The notes under the pieces were generated by a model, which saw only the letters and a program-made list of their open reading frames with translations, made no database searches and was not told the DNA's origin. The position numbers and the translations under genes are program-made. Source: CBDDHT01 sp965227905 (GTDB taxonomy: Bacteria; Pseudomonadota; Alphaproteobacteria; Rhizobiales; Methyloligellaceae). From it: 64,000 nt of DNA. Below are positions 25,916-36,157 of the stretch, piece by piece; the first letter of the stretch is position 1, and every line of letters begins with the position of its first letter. The stretch is from NCBI GenBank assembly GCA_965227905.1, contig OZ245780.1, positions 2,976,001-3,040,000 on the forward strand. The letters run 5' to 3'.

Positions 25916-28900
25916 ATGTCGAAACCAGCCAAAGCCAAAGGCGATCTGTTCGTCCATCTCCGTGTTCATTCCGCCTACTCGTTGCTGGAAGGTGCGCTGC
26001 CGATATCAAAATTGGCGCCGTTGACGCTGGCAAATGAGATGCCTGCACTGGCGTTGACCGATACGAACAATCTTTTCGGTGCACTGGAATTTTCGGAAGC
26101 CTTCGCAGGCAAGGGCATCCAGCCCATCGTCGGATGCACGCTCGATATCGCCTTCGAGACTGCAGTTGACCGTGAAGAACTGAATGGTTCCGGCGAACCT
26201 GCGATCATGACCAGCGACGGTCATGTGGCTTTACTCGCCAAGGACAGCGACGGCTATACCAACCTCATGGCTCTAACGAGCAAGGCCTTCCTTGAAAATG
26301 GAGTTGAAGGTGATCCCTGTGTATCGTTCGCCGATCTGAGAGCGCATGCGGAAGGTCTTCTAATCCTGACTGGCGGGCCGGACGGTCCGATAGACCGAGC
26401 CATTGCGAACGGTGATGAACCCCTTGCACGAGACCGGCTGGAGGCTCTGGCAGCCTGCGCACCGCAACGCGTCTATGTCGAGCTGCAACGTCATGGGCTG
26501 GCATCCGAGATGCGGGTCGAGCCAAAACTCCTCTCGCTTGCCGATGCGCTTGGACTGCCGATCGTTGCCACGAACGAAGCCTATTTCCCAAGCGCCGACG
26601 ATTTCGATGCCCATGATGCGCTAATTTGCATCGCCGAGGGCAAGACCATTGCAGCGGACGACCGGCGCCAACTCACGCGTGAGCACAGCTTCAAGAGCCC
26701 GGCCGAGATGGTCAAACTCTTTGCCGACCTACCGGAAGCAATCGAAAACACCATAGAAATTGCCCGTCGCTGTTCGTTTCGCCCAACAACGCGTGACCCC
26801 ATTCTCCCGCAGTCGGTTCAGTTATCCTCTGTCGATGGTGACGATGTCGCAGCTCATGAGGCTGAAGAGCTGCGTCGTCAGGCCGAGACCGGGTTGGAGC
26901 GACGGCTGGAGCTCGGCGGCCCGGCACCGGACACCGAAATCGAAGCCTACCGAGAGCGCCTCGACTTCGAGCTCAACGTCATTACACGGATGAACTACTC
27001 CGGCTACTTTCTGATCGTGTCCGACTTCATCAAGTGGGCGAAGGCGCAGGACATTGCTGTTGGTCCCGGTCGTGGCTCGGGCGCCGGGTCGGTGGTCGCG
27101 TGGGCACTGACGATCACTGATCTCGATCCACTCCGTTTCGGTCTTCTCTTCGAGCGCTTCCTCAACCCGGAACGTGTGTCGATGCCGGACTTCGATATCG
27201 ACTTCTGTCAGGAACGCCGCGATGAAGTGATCCGCTACGTTCAGCAAAAGTACGGAGAGGATCGCGTTGCCCAGATCATTACCTTCGGCAAGCTTCAGGC
27301 CCGTGCCGTTTTGCGCGATGTCGGTCGCGTCCTGCAGATGCCCTATGGGCAGGTCGATGGTTTGTGCAAGCTTGTCCCGAACAATCCCGCAGCGCCGGTA
27401 ACGCTACCCGAGGCGATCGAGGGCGAACCCCGTTTGCAGGAGGCTCGCGACAGCGAGCCGATCGTGGAACAGCTACTCGATATCGGTCAGAAGCTCGAAG
27501 GGCTCTATCGCCACGCGTCGACCCATGCGGCCGGTATCGTTATCGGCGATCGTCCCTTGCATGAACTGGTGCCGCTCTACCAGGATCCTCGGTCCACACT
27601 GCCTGCCACGCAGTTTAATATGAAATGGGTGGAGCCGGCCGGGCTCGTGAAGTTCGACTTTCTCGGCCTCAAGACCCTGACCGTTATTGAAAAGGCTGTA
27701 GCGCTGATTGCGCGGCGCGGGATCACACTCGATCCGGCGCGCATTCCGCTCGATGACGCCAAGACCTTCGGCGAGTTGGGCCGCGGCGAAACGGTGGGTG
27801 TGTTCCAGTTGGAAAGTTCGGGCATGCGCGAGGCTCTGCGCAAGCTGAAGCCCGACCGTTTCGAAGACATTATTGCCATGGTAGCGCTCTACCGGCCAGG
27901 TCCGATGGACAACATCGAGAGCTTCGTCAATCGAAAGCACGGCACCGAGCAGCCGGATTACCTGCACGATCTTATCCGGCCGATTCTGGAGGAGACCTAC
28001 GGCGTCATCATCTATCAGGAACAGGTGATGCAGATTGCCCAGGTCCTGTCCGGCTACTCGCTCGGCGAAGCCGATCTATTGCGCCGTGCCATGGGCAAGA
28101 AGATCAAGGCGGAGATGGACCAGCAAAAATCCCGGTTCATTGAAGGGGCCGTCGAAAACAATGTCGATCGCGGCAAGGCCGAGTACATTTTCGAGCTGGT
28201 CGCTAAGTTTGCGGGCTACGGTTTCAACAAGTCGCACGCAGCCGCCTATGCGTTGATCGCCTATCATACCGCATATCTCAAAGCGAATTATCCGGTCGAG
28301 TTTATCGCAGCCTCGATGACGCTCGATATGGCGAATACCGACAAGATTGCGCTGTTCGCTCGCGATGCCCAGCGGATCGACATTGAATTGGAACCGCCCT
28401 CGATCAACGAGTCGGAAGCTGATTTTGCGCCCTCCAAGTTGGGAATCCGTTATGCGCTGGCTGCGTTGAAGAATATGGGTAGGGCCGTTGCGGAGCATAT
28501 CTGCGAACTCCGGGAAAAAGACGGTCCCTTCCGCGACATCGCCGATTTTGCCAACCGTCTCAATCCGCGCATCGTCAACAAGCGTGCCGTCGAGATGCTG
28601 GCCGTCTCCGGTGCCCTCGACAATTTCGGGTACGACCGGGCAACGCTGTTCGAGAATGCCGGACGGATTCTCGGTGCTGCCAATCAATCGAACGATGATC
28701 GCATCAGCGGGCAGAACAATCTGTTCGATATGAGCGAGGCGACGACGCTCGAGTTGCGGAAAGCAAAGCCTTGGCTTCCGATGGACATTCTTTCGCGTGA
28801 GTTCGATGCCGTCGGATTTTTTCTCTCGGGCCATCCACTCGATGAATATGACGATGCTCTCGCTGCGCTTGGCGTCGACTCGTGGTTGGATTTTTGCGCC

Positions 28901-29413
28901 AAAGTCCGCCGAGGACACACGGCCGGGACGATCGCCGCGACTGTCATTTACCGCCAGGACAGGCGCTCACGTTCCGGCAATCGTTTTGCGTTTGCCGGAT
29001 TTTCCGATCGCAGTGGGCAATTTGAGGCGATTGTCTTCTCGGAAGCTCTGACCCAGGCTCAGGAAACCTTGGTTGCGGGCGAGATGGTTCTCGTCAAGTT
29101 GGAAGGCGAACTCGACGACGACAGCGTCAAGGCACGAGTGCAGTCCGTCGAGGCTCTGGATTCCGCGGCTGCCCGGGCCCAAAGCGGGCTGGCTGTCGTC
29201 ATCGACGATATCGCTGCGTTGGATGATCTTGCTGAAACGCTCGCCAAGCAGGGACGCGGCAAGATCCGTATTCTCCTTCAATTGGCGGATGCAGGCAGGG
29301 AGGTCGAATTCGAGATGCCGGGCGGCTTCGATACCTCGCCAACACAGGCATCGGCTCTTCGGCTGATAACCGGCGTGAAGCAGGTCGATTCAATCGCGAG
29401 ACTGACAGGCTGA
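25916..29413 (+). CDS. dnaE: DNA polymerase III subunit alpha
   Basis: DnaE is the replicative polymerase subunit. The 1165-residue product has the N-terminal PHP domain (FVHLRVHSAYSLLEGA), the polymerase core with the GPGRGSGAGSVVAWAL block (about 383-398) and the catalytic acidic motif PDFDIDFCQERR (about 423-434), and a C-terminal OB domain (about 1010-1080). It ends near residue 1165, the DnaE1 length. The start ATG follows the ribosome site GGGGGGAGGGG at 25899-25910. Confidence 0.97.
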   Translation: MSKPAKAKGDLFVHLRVHSAYSLLEGALPISKLAPLTLANEMPALALTDTNNLFGALEFSEAFAGKGIQPIVGCTLDIAFETAVDREELNGSGEPAIMTSDGHVALLAKDSDGYTNLMALTSKAFLENGVEGDPCVSFADLRAHAEGLLILTGGPDGPIDRAIANGDEPLARDRLEALAACAPQRVYVELQRHGLASEMRVEPKLLSLADALGLPIVATNEAYFPSADDFDAHDALICIAEGKTIAADDRRQLTREHSFKSPAEMVKLFADLPEAIENTIEIARRCSFRPTTRDPILPQSVQLSSVDGDDVAAHEAEELRRQAETGLERRLELGGPAPDTEIEAYRERLDFELNVITRMNYSGYFLIVSDFIKWAKAQDIAVGPGRGSGAGSVVAWALTITDLDPLRFGLLFERFLNPERVSMPDFDIDFCQERRDEVIRYVQQKYGEDRVAQIITFGKLQARAVLRDVGRVLQMPYGQVDGLCKLVPNNPAAPVTLPEAIEGEPRLQEARDSEPIVEQLLDIGQKLEGLYRHASTHAAGIVIGDRPLHELVPLYQDPRSTLPATQFNMKWVEPAGLVKFDFLGLKTLTVIEKAVALIARRGITLDPARIPLDDAKTFGELGRGETVGVFQLESSGMREALRKLKPDRFEDIIAMVALYRPGPMDNIESFVNRKHGTEQPDYLHDLIRPILEETYGVIIYQEQVMQIAQVLSGYSLGEADLLRRAMGKKIKAEMDQQKSRFIEGAVENNVDRGKAEYIFELVAKFAGYGFNKSHAAAYALIAYHTAYLKANYPVEFIAASMTLDMANTDKIALFARDAQRIDIELEPPSINESEADFAPSKLGIRYALAALKNMGRAVAEHICELREKDGPFRDIADFANRLNPRIVNKRAVEMLAVSGALDNFGYDRATLFENAGRILGAANQSNDDRISGQNNLFDMSEATTLELRKAKPWLPMDILSREFDAVGFFLSGHPLDEYDDALAALGVDSWLDFCAKVRRGHTAGTIAATVIYRQDRRSRSGNRFAFAGFSDRSGQFEAIVFSEALTQAQETLVAGEMVLVKLEGELDDDSVKARVQSVEALDSAAARAQSGLAVVIDDIAALDDLAETLAKQGRGKIRILLQLADAGREVEFEMPGGFDTSPTQASALRLITGVKQVDSIARLTG

Positions 29414-29421
29414 TCGCACGC

Positions 29422-29450
29422 TTGCCAATTCCGGCTTGCGCCCTTATAAG
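29422..29450 (+). promoter_or_regulatory. Putative rpsB promoter
   Basis: TTGCCA (29422-29427) and TATAAG (29445-29450) are separated by 17 bp. It is in the 147-bp gap between dnaE and rpsB and leaves a leader of about 100 nt, as expected for a ribosomal-protein gene that is often autoregulated. Confidence 0.55.
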
Positions 29451-29560
29451 GCGGGCCATCTCACACGCGGACGCGTCATTCCAATCGAATGGCCATACCG
29501 GTGCGCTTTTGCGTTTTACGGTCCGCGGCGGAACAACCGGGAAAAAGGAGAGCAGGCCCC

Positions 29561-30598
29561 ATGGCACTGCCCGCATTTAATATGCGCCAACTCTTAGAAG
29601 CTGGCGTTCATTTTGGTCATCAGACTCACCGCTGGAACCCGAAGATGGGCGAGTACATCTTCGGCTCGCGCAACAAGGTCCACATCATCGATCTGGCACA
29701 AACGGTGCCTCTACTGCATCAGGCGCTGGTGACAGTTGCTGAGACGGTTTCAAAAGGCGGCCGTGTTTTGTTCGTCGGAACAAAGCGTCAGGCATCGGAA
29801 ATCGTCGCATCTGCCGCCAAACGTTCGGCGCAGTATTACGTGAACCACCGTTGGCTGGGTGGAACGCTGACCAATTGGAAAACCATTTCGAATTCCATTC
29901 GGCGCCTCCGGAAGCTTGAAGAGCTGCTTGGTGGCGAAGGACAGGGGCTGACCAAGAAGGAACAGCTGATCCTGACACGCGAGCGCGATCATCTCGAACG
30001 TGCGCTCGGCGGCATTAAGGATATGGGCGGAATTCCGGACCTTCTGTTCGTTATCGATACGAACAAAGAGAGCATTGCGATTGCCGAGGCGCGCAAGTTG
30101 AAGATTCCGGTAATCGCAATCGTCGACAGCAACTGCGATCCCGATATCGTGACCCACCCAATTCCTGGCAATGACGATGCCGGTCGGGCAATCACGCTCT
30201 ATTGCGATCTGATCGCCAAGGCTGCCATCGATGGCATCGAGCAGGCCCAGGGGTCGTCTGGCGTCGACATCGGCGAAGCCGTGGAACCTATGGCGGAAGA
30301 TGTCGCGGATGTGGCTGTAGAGCCCGCTCAGGAAGCGCCAGCCAAGCCGAATGGAGAGGGTGCTTTCAAGCCACTCGACAAGCCGGATGGCGACGCAGAC
30401 GATCTGAAGAAAATCACGGGTGTCGGACCAGTTCTCGAAGAGAAGCTTAACGGCCTTGGCATCTTCCACTACCGCCAGATCGCCGAACTCTCGGAAGCGG
30501 CAATCGCTGAGATCGATGAGGCTCTGGCATTCAAGGGGCGCATCGAACGCGACAATTGGATCGAACAGGCCAAGGCCTTGATGGCGGAAGCTGCCTGA
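29561..30598 (+). CDS. rpsB: 30S ribosomal protein S2 with C-terminal helix-hairpin-helix domain
   Basis: S2 is a late-assembling protein of the small ribosomal subunit. Residues 1 to about 235 are the S2 core (GVHFGHQTHRWNPKM, NHRWLGGTLTNW, VIDTNKE, PIPGNDDA). An acidic Pro/Ala linker (about 236-278) leads to a helix-hairpin-helix domain (about 279-345, DDLKKITGVGP, LNGLGIFH). The total of 345 residues is about 100 more than the classic S2. By hand, the domain matches that of NuoE in 27 of 61 positions. Long S2 proteins are known in some alphaproteobacteria; the purpose of the extension is unknown. ATG 29561 has a strong ribosome site (AAAAAGGAGA). Confidence 0.96.
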   Translation: MALPAFNMRQLLEAGVHFGHQTHRWNPKMGEYIFGSRNKVHIIDLAQTVPLLHQALVTVAETVSKGGRVLFVGTKRQASEIVASAAKRSAQYYVNHRWLGGTLTNWKTISNSIRRLRKLEELLGGEGQGLTKKEQLILTRERDHLERALGGIKDMGGIPDLLFVIDTNKESIAIAEARKLKIPVIAIVDSNCDPDIVTHPIPGNDDAGRAITLYCDLIAKAAIDGIEQAQGSSGVDIGEAVEPMAEDVADVAVEPAQEAPAKPNGEGAFKPLDKPDGDADDLKKITGVGPVLEEKLNGLGIFHYRQIAELSEAAIAEIDEALAFKGRIERDNWIEQAKALMAEAA

Positions 30599-30670
30599 GT
30601 TTCTGAGGGACCGACCTCGCAGACACTCTTCCGGACGCGCACAGCGCAGACACGGAGATAGGGACAAGCA

Positions 30671-31600
30671 ATGACGACGATTACTGCAGCGATGGTGAAA
30701 GAGCTGCGCGAGACGACCGGCGCAGGCATGATGGATTGCAAGAAGGCTCTGACAGAGTCTGATGGCGATATGGAAGCTGCCATCGATTGGCTCCGGACCA
30801 AGGGACTTGCGCAGGCCGCCAAAAAGGCCGGTCGGGTTGCCGCCGAGGGATTGATTGGCGCTACGACAGAAGGCAAGAGTGGCGCATTGGTCGAAGTCAA
30901 TTCCGAAACCGATTTCGTCGCGCGCAACGACAAGTTCCAGGACATGGTGACTGATATTGCCAAGCTCGCTCTTGGCGCCGGTGGTGATAGAGAAGCGCTT
31001 GCTGCCATGACATATCCAGGCGGCGAGCTGGCCGTGGACGCTCATATCACCGAGGCAATCGCAACGATCGGTGAGAATATGAGCCTGCGGCGCACGGCAC
31101 ACCTGTCGGTGGATGCAGGTATTGTCGCAAGTTACATTCACAATGCCGTGGTGCCGGGCCTCGGGAAGATCGGTGTTTTGGTCGCGATCGAGTCCGATGG
31201 TGACGCGGATAAGCTAATGGCATTTGGGAAGCAGATCGCGATGCATGTTGCTGCAGCAACGCCGCTTGCGGTCAGCGAAAGCGAACTTGATGCCGAGGTG
31301 GTTGAGCGCGAGCGCACCGTTTTGGCTCAGCAGGCGCGCGAGTCCGGAAAACCCGAGAACATCGTCGAAAAAATGGTCGAGGGACGGATCCGCAAGTTTT
31401 ACGAGGAAGTTGTCCTTCTCAAGCAGGCCTTTGTATTCGACACGGACAACACCGTCGAACAGGCGGTCGCAGCCGCCGCCGATGATGTCGGTGCGCCATT
31501 GAAGATCGTTGCTTTTGAGCGCTTTGCTCTTGGCGAGGGCATCGAGAAGGAAGAGGAAGATTTCGCGGCCGAGGTTGCAGCAGCGGCTTCTGGCGGTTAA
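30671..31600 (+). CDS. tsf: Translation elongation factor Ts
   Basis: EF-Ts exchanges GDP for GTP on EF-Tu. The 309-residue protein has the N-terminal UBA-like domain (VKELRETTGAGMMDCKKAL) and the TDFVARN core motif (about 80-86). It follows rpsB, the conserved order. Confidence 0.98.
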   Translation: MTTITAAMVKELRETTGAGMMDCKKALTESDGDMEAAIDWLRTKGLAQAAKKAGRVAAEGLIGATTEGKSGALVEVNSETDFVARNDKFQDMVTDIAKLALGAGGDREALAAMTYPGGELAVDAHITEAIATIGENMSLRRTAHLSVDAGIVASYIHNAVVPGLGKIGVLVAIESDGDADKLMAFGKQIAMHVAAATPLAVSESELDAEVVERERTVLAQQARESGKPENIVEKMVEGRIRKFYEEVVLLKQAFVFDTDNTVEQAVAAAADDVGAPLKIVAFERFALGEGIEKEEEDFAAEVAAAASGG

Positions 31601-31602
31601 AG

Positions 31603-31659
31603 CAACGCACACGCGTTGAGTGAGTGCAGATTGATCTAGAGTCCGGACGTTCCGTCCGG
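31603..31659 (+). other. Two consecutive stem-loops between tsf and pyrH
   Basis: CAACGC/GCGTTG (31603-31608, 31613-31618, 4-nt loop) and CCGGAC/GTCCGG (31643-31648, 31654-31659, 5-nt loop) lie in the 105-nt gap. Neither has a T tract, so they are more likely RNA processing or attenuation structures than full terminators. Confidence 0.4.
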
Positions 31660-31705
31660 GAACGTTTCGAAATCTGATAGTCGCAATGGCTGTACGGGGA
31701 GCCTT

Positions 31706-32431
31706 ATGACGTCACCACCCAATCCTCTCTATCGTCGTGTCCTCATCAAGATTTCTGGTGAGGCGCTGATGGGGGATCGGGGCCACGGCATTGATGTCGC
31801 GACGCTCCAGCGCATATCACGCGACGTAGCGGCAACGGTTGCAATCGGATCCGAAGTCGCATTGGTCGTCGGCGGTGGAAACATATACCGCGGACTATCG
31901 GGTGCAGCGGAAGGTATGAATCGCGTCACCGGCGACTACATGGGCATGCTCGCGACTGTCATGAACGCGCTCGCCCTCCAGAATGCGCTGGAGGAAATCG
32001 GAACACCCGCCAGAGTCCTATCGGCCATTCCAATGCCGACAGTTTGCGAACCATTCACCGCCAACCGCGCGTTGCGACATCTCGAGAAGGGCCGCGTCGT
32101 GGTCTTTGCTGGCGGGACGGGCAATCCTTTTTTCACGACCGACACGGCCGCGGCGCTGCGTGCTTCCGAAATGGCATGCAATGCCCTCGTGAAAGCAACC
32201 CAGGTCGATGGGGTCTACAATGCCGATCCGAAGAAAGATGCTTCGGCCAAGCGCTACGATCATCTGACCTATCGCGAGGTGCTCGCGGACGATTTGCAAG
32301 TCATGGATGGGGCAGCGATCGCGCTTGCCCGCGACAACGATATCCCGATAATTGTTTTTTCGATGGGCGAGGAAGGCAATATGGCCAAAGTCCTGAGCGG
32401 CGAGGGGACTTGTACCACGATTACTTCATGA
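31706..32431 (+). CDS. pyrH: Uridylate kinase
   Basis: PyrH phosphorylates UMP to UDP. The 241-residue amino-acid-kinase fold protein has KISGEALMG (about 14-22), VVGGGNIYRG (about 54-63) and the UMP-site region VDGVYNADPKKD (about 168-179). Its place between tsf and frr is the standard order. Confidence 0.98.
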   Translation: MTSPPNPLYRRVLIKISGEALMGDRGHGIDVATLQRISRDVAATVAIGSEVALVVGGGNIYRGLSGAAEGMNRVTGDYMGMLATVMNALALQNALEEIGTPARVLSAIPMPTVCEPFTANRALRHLEKGRVVVFAGGTGNPFFTTDTAAALRASEMACNALVKATQVDGVYNADPKKDASAKRYDHLTYREVLADDLQVMDGAAIALARDNDIPIIVFSMGEEGNMAKVLSGEGTCTTITS

Positions 32432-32516
32432 CTTCGGTCATTTGCAGGGTCATCGTCATGCGTTCATAAATGGCATGAATCCCGCAACTTGGTGTAAGCC
32501 TTTCAGGGAGGCAAAT

Positions 32517-33074
32517 ATGGCGACATTCGACAAAGATGACCTCGAGCGACGTATGCAGGGGGCTGTCACGGTATTGAAGAAGGAGTTCGGTGGCCTGCGA
32601 ACCGGTCGCGCCAGTGCCGCTCTCCTCGATCCGATCATGGTGAGTGCCTATGGCGCACAGATGCCTCTGACCCAGGTCGCAACCGTATCGGTACCAGAAC
32701 CGCGCATGCTCAGTGTACAGGTGTGGGACAAGGATACTGTGAGCGCCGTCGACAAGGCCATTCGAGAGTCGGATCTCGGGCTGAACCCGGTCGTCGAGGG
32801 CCAGTTGCTTCGTCTTCCAATCCCGGAATTGAACGAAGAGCGCCGTCAGGATCTTGCAAAAATCGCGTCAAAATACGCTGAACAAGCCAAAGTAGCCGTA
32901 CGCAATGTCCGGCGCGATGGCATGGAGCAACTCAAACGTCATGAAAAAGACGGCGAAATGGGCAAGGACGAGCATCACACTCTGGCTGGCGAAGTCCAGG
33001 ATCTGACGGACGCGACCATCAAGGAAATCGATGAGGCAGTTGCGGCCAAAGAGGCCGAGATCATGCAAGTCTGA
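32517..33074 (+). CDS. frr: Ribosome recycling factor
   Basis: RRF splits post-termination ribosomes with EF-G. From ATG 32517 it is 185 residues, the family length. GGLRTGRASAALLD and the conserved PIPELNEERR segment are present. The ribosome site CAGGGAGG lies 6 nt before ATG; the 25 extra codons upstream are not supported. Confidence 0.98.
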   Translation: MATFDKDDLERRMQGAVTVLKKEFGGLRTGRASAALLDPIMVSAYGAQMPLTQVATVSVPEPRMLSVQVWDKDTVSAVDKAIRESDLGLNPVVEGQLLRLPIPELNEERRQDLAKIASKYAEQAKVAVRNVRRDGMEQLKRHEKDGEMGKDEHHTLAGEVQDLTDATIKEIDEAVAAKEAEIMQV

Positions 33075-33137
33075 TGAGACGCGAGAAGAGAAGTCTGCGA
33101 CCATGGCTTCAATAGGCCAGGAAACGGGAACCAACCT

Positions 33138-33896
33138 GTGACGTTCGACAACGATGCCTTGGATTCAGACGACGCGCCGAATGGGTTGCCAGAGCACATT
33201 GCCATTATCATGGATGGCAACGGGCGATGGGCCGCGGAACGTGGTCTGCCGAGGCGTGAAGGTCATAGACAGGGTGTAGAGAGTGTAAGGCGCTGCGTTC
33301 GTGGCGCCATTGAACTCGGCATCTCCAATCTGACATTGTTCAGTTTCTCGTCGGAGAACTGGTCGCGTCCGAAACAGGAAATTCGCGACCTGATGGACCT
33401 GCTTAAGCGGTTCATCCGCACCGATTTGGCCGATTTGCACAAGCATGGAGTCAGAATCCGGATCATTGGCGAGCGGAAGGGTGTCGAAGGGGAGATCATC
33501 AAGCTTATTGAGGATGCTGTTTCCCTGACTTCCGGCAATGATGGTCTGTGTCTCACAGTTGCGTTCAACTATGGCTCGCGCAACGAGATAGCAGGCGCAG
33601 CACGCCGAATGGCGGAACTGGTGCGCGATGGTCAGATGGCACCGCATGAAATCACACCGGAAACGCTGGCAGAGCATTTGGATACGGCGGGATTGCCCGA
33701 TCCCGATCTTCTCATTCGGACAAGTGGTGAAAAGCGCTTGTCGAACTTTCTGCTCTGGCAATGTGCCTACGCCGAACTTGTCTTCGTCGATGTGTTCTGG
33801 CCTGACTTCACCAAAGAGGTTCTTGAAGAGGCCATTACCCAGTTTCGCCATCGCGAGCGACGTTTCGGTGGTCTCGATCAGAGATCGATCGGCTGA
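33138..33896 (+). CDS. uppS: Undecaprenyl diphosphate synthase
   Basis: UppS builds the C55 lipid carrier for peptidoglycan by cis-prenyl transfer from isopentenyl diphosphate. The 252-residue protein has IIMDGNGRWA with the catalytic Asp, FSSENW, and IRTSGEKRLSNFLLWQ. It starts with GTG 33138; ATG 33183 lies too close to the catalytic motif to be preferred. It overlaps cdsA by one base. Confidence 0.97.
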   Translation: MTFDNDALDSDDAPNGLPEHIAIIMDGNGRWAAERGLPRREGHRQGVESVRRCVRGAIELGISNLTLFSFSSENWSRPKQEIRDLMDLLKRFIRTDLADLHKHGVRIRIIGERKGVEGEIIKLIEDAVSLTSGNDGLCLTVAFNYGSRNEIAGAARRMAELVRDGQMAPHEITPETLAEHLDTAGLPDPDLLIRTSGEKRLSNFLLWQCAYAELVFVDVFWPDFTKEVLEEAITQFRHRERRFGGLDQRSIG

Positions 33897-34759
33897 TGGC
33901 CGAGCCGGGCCCTCCCGCAACACGCGACGACGGCTCATCAGCGGTTCCGTCTGAATTTGCAACGCGCGTCGTTTCCGCTTTGGTGATGGCGGTTGTGGCG
34001 TTGACGCTCGATTGGATCAGTGTCTGGTCCTTTGCCTTCCTTGTCGTCGTGGGTGCCTCTGCCGGATGCTGGGAATGGGGCCGGTTGGTTCGCGGGCGGG
34101 CCTTCGACGTTGCTTTTTTTATTCATGCAGGGGCTGTCGCCACGGCCGCGATACTGGTCGCCTTTGGCAAGCCACTCTTCGGCTTTGCTGTGCTCGGTGC
34201 GGGAGCGCTCGCATTGGCTATCATTGAGAAGCCGGGCAACAATGTTCGCTGGTCTCTGTTCGGTATGGCCTATATCGGGCTCCCTGCGATGTCGCTGGTT
34301 TATCTCAGGACGGATGACACCTTTGGCTGGCATGTCATTGTGCTGTTGTTCACCGTGGTGTGGATAACGGATTCGGCAGCCTATGTTGCCGGGCGCAATC
34401 TACAGGGGCCCAAGCTATGGCCGAGCGTTTCCCCCAAAAAGACGTGGTCCGGCTGCATTGCCGGCCTCATTGCAGGTGGGGTCGTCGGCGCATGCTGGGG
34501 ATTGGTGATGGCCACGTCACCCATTCTTCCAATGGTTCTGGTCGCCGTCGGTCTGGCCTTCGTATCCGAGATTGGCGATCTGGCAGAGTCGGCAACCAAG
34601 CGCGCCTTCGATCACAAAGATATGAGCAATCTAATCCCCGGACATGGCGGTATTCTTGATCGGGTCGACAGCCTCATTTTTGCGAGCGTCGCCGCGGCGC
34701 TTCTCGCTCTGGTGCGTGACCCTAACGCGCCGGGTGCGGCCTTGATGGTCTGGCCTTGA
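33896..34759 (+). CDS. cdsA: Phosphatidate cytidylyltransferase
   Basis: CdsA makes CDP-diacylglycerol, the precursor of all membrane phospholipids. The 287-residue integral membrane protein has the signature KDMSNLIPGHGGILDRVDS (about 241-259) and DSAAYVAGR/SPKKTWSG upstream. The TGATG overlap with uppS implies coupled translation. Confidence 0.96.
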   Translation: MAEPGPPATRDDGSSAVPSEFATRVVSALVMAVVALTLDWISVWSFAFLVVVGASAGCWEWGRLVRGRAFDVAFFIHAGAVATAAILVAFGKPLFGFAVLGAGALALAIIEKPGNNVRWSLFGMAYIGLPAMSLVYLRTDDTFGWHVIVLLFTVVWITDSAAYVAGRNLQGPKLWPSVSPKKTWSGCIAGLIAGGVVGACWGLVMATSPILPMVLVAVGLAFVSEIGDLAESATKRAFDHKDMSNLIPGHGGILDRVDSLIFASVAAALLALVRDPNAPGAALMVWP

Positions 34760-34790
34760 GACGGCAAATCTGCAAATTTGGACCCAGCCC

Positions 34791-36008
34791 ATGGAAACAG
34801 CAGCGGATCGCAGACAAGACCCCATTTCCGATGCGCCGAGGCGGATTAGTGTCCTCGGGGCGACGGGCTCTGTCGGCGAATCGACACTTGATCTGATAGC
34901 GCGTGATCCACTGCGTTTTGACGTTGTCGCGCTCACGGCAAACGCGAACTGGCGTGCGCTTGCGAACCATGCAATCGCGCTCGATGCCGAGGTCGCAGTC
35001 GTCGCCGACGAAAGCCATTATTCCGCGTTGAAGGAAGCGCTTGCGGGCACCAATGTGGAAGCTGCGGCAGGAGAGGGCGCCCTGATCGAAGCCGGTGCCC
35101 GACCGGCAGACTGGATCATGGCAGCGATTTCCGGGGCCGCTGGATTGGCTCCGACATTTGCCGCAGCTCGCCAGGGAAGCCATCTCGCGCTTGCCAACAA
35201 GGAATGCCTGGTTTCTGCCGGCGACGTCTTCATGGATTGTACCAGCCGGGCTGGGACCAGTTTGTTGCCCGTGGATTCCGAGCATTCGGCCGCATTCCAG
35301 GCTATTGATCGCCAGACGGCGGATAGCATTGAGCGTATCGTCCTGACAGCCTCGGGTGGTCCTTTCCGCACATGGCCGGCCGAACGACTTGCAGATGTCC
35401 GTCCTGAAGATGCGCTAAAGCACCCGAACTGGACGATGGGCCGGAAAATCACCGTGGATTCGGCGACACTCATGAACAAGGGCCTCGAGCTGATCGAGGC
35501 TTTTTTTCTGTTTCCGGTTTCCGTCGACCAGCTCGATGTGGTGATTCACCCGCAATCGATCGTCCATTGCCTGGTTGAGTATCAGGATGGATCCGTACTC
35601 GCGCAGATGAGTTCGCCCGATATGCGGACACCGATTGCCTATTCGCTGGCGTGGCCGGACCGTATGTGGTGCCCGACGGAACGGCTCGATCTGATCAAAA
35701 TCGGACAGCTCAGCTTCGAAGAACCGGATATGAATCGGTTTCCGGCGCTACGTGTTGCACGTGAAGCTCTTGCAGAGGGCGGCGGAGCACCCACTGTGCT
35801 GAATGCCGCTAATGAAATCGCCGTGGAGGCCTTTCTGGACGGGCGGCTTGGCTTTAAGGCGATTCCCGCTCTTGTTGAGAAAACACTTGAAGTATCGGTC
35901 GGGCACAGCGATATGCGCGTCTTGAGGACGATGGACGATGTTATTCATGCCGACAAAACGGCGCGAAGGCTGGCCCGTTCTTTGCTGGAGACAGTTTCTG
36001 AGTCATAG
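34791..36008 (+). CDS. dxr: 1-deoxy-D-xylulose 5-phosphate reductoisomerase
   Basis: Dxr converts DXP to MEP with NADPH, the committed step of the non-mevalonate isoprenoid route, which also feeds UppS. The 405-residue protein has the nucleotide motif GATGSVGEST (about 23-32), NKECLVSAG, and the substrate block PVDSEHSA (about 159-166). Confidence 0.98.
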   Translation: METAADRRQDPISDAPRRISVLGATGSVGESTLDLIARDPLRFDVVALTANANWRALANHAIALDAEVAVVADESHYSALKEALAGTNVEAAAGEGALIEAGARPADWIMAAISGAAGLAPTFAAARQGSHLALANKECLVSAGDVFMDCTSRAGTSLLPVDSEHSAAFQAIDRQTADSIERIVLTASGGPFRTWPAERLADVRPEDALKHPNWTMGRKITVDSATLMNKGLELIEAFFLFPVSVDQLDVVIHPQSIVHCLVEYQDGSVLAQMSSPDMRTPIAYSLAWPDRMWCPTERLDLIKIGQLSFEEPDMNRFPALRVAREALAEGGGAPTVLNAANEIAVEAFLDGRLGFKAIPALVEKTLEVSVGHSDMRVLRTMDDVIHADKTARRLARSLLETVSES

Positions 36009-36157
36009 ACACGACATCGGTATGTGATTCTGTGTAAGTGAGAGAAGCTGGACGATGAGAGGCCAGTGCTTGGAATGCCGGTGCGGCAACCGCATATTTC
36101 GTGCGCATCCGATCGGCACGCGATTCAGCCGCAGGACACAGAAACAAATGCCATTCT

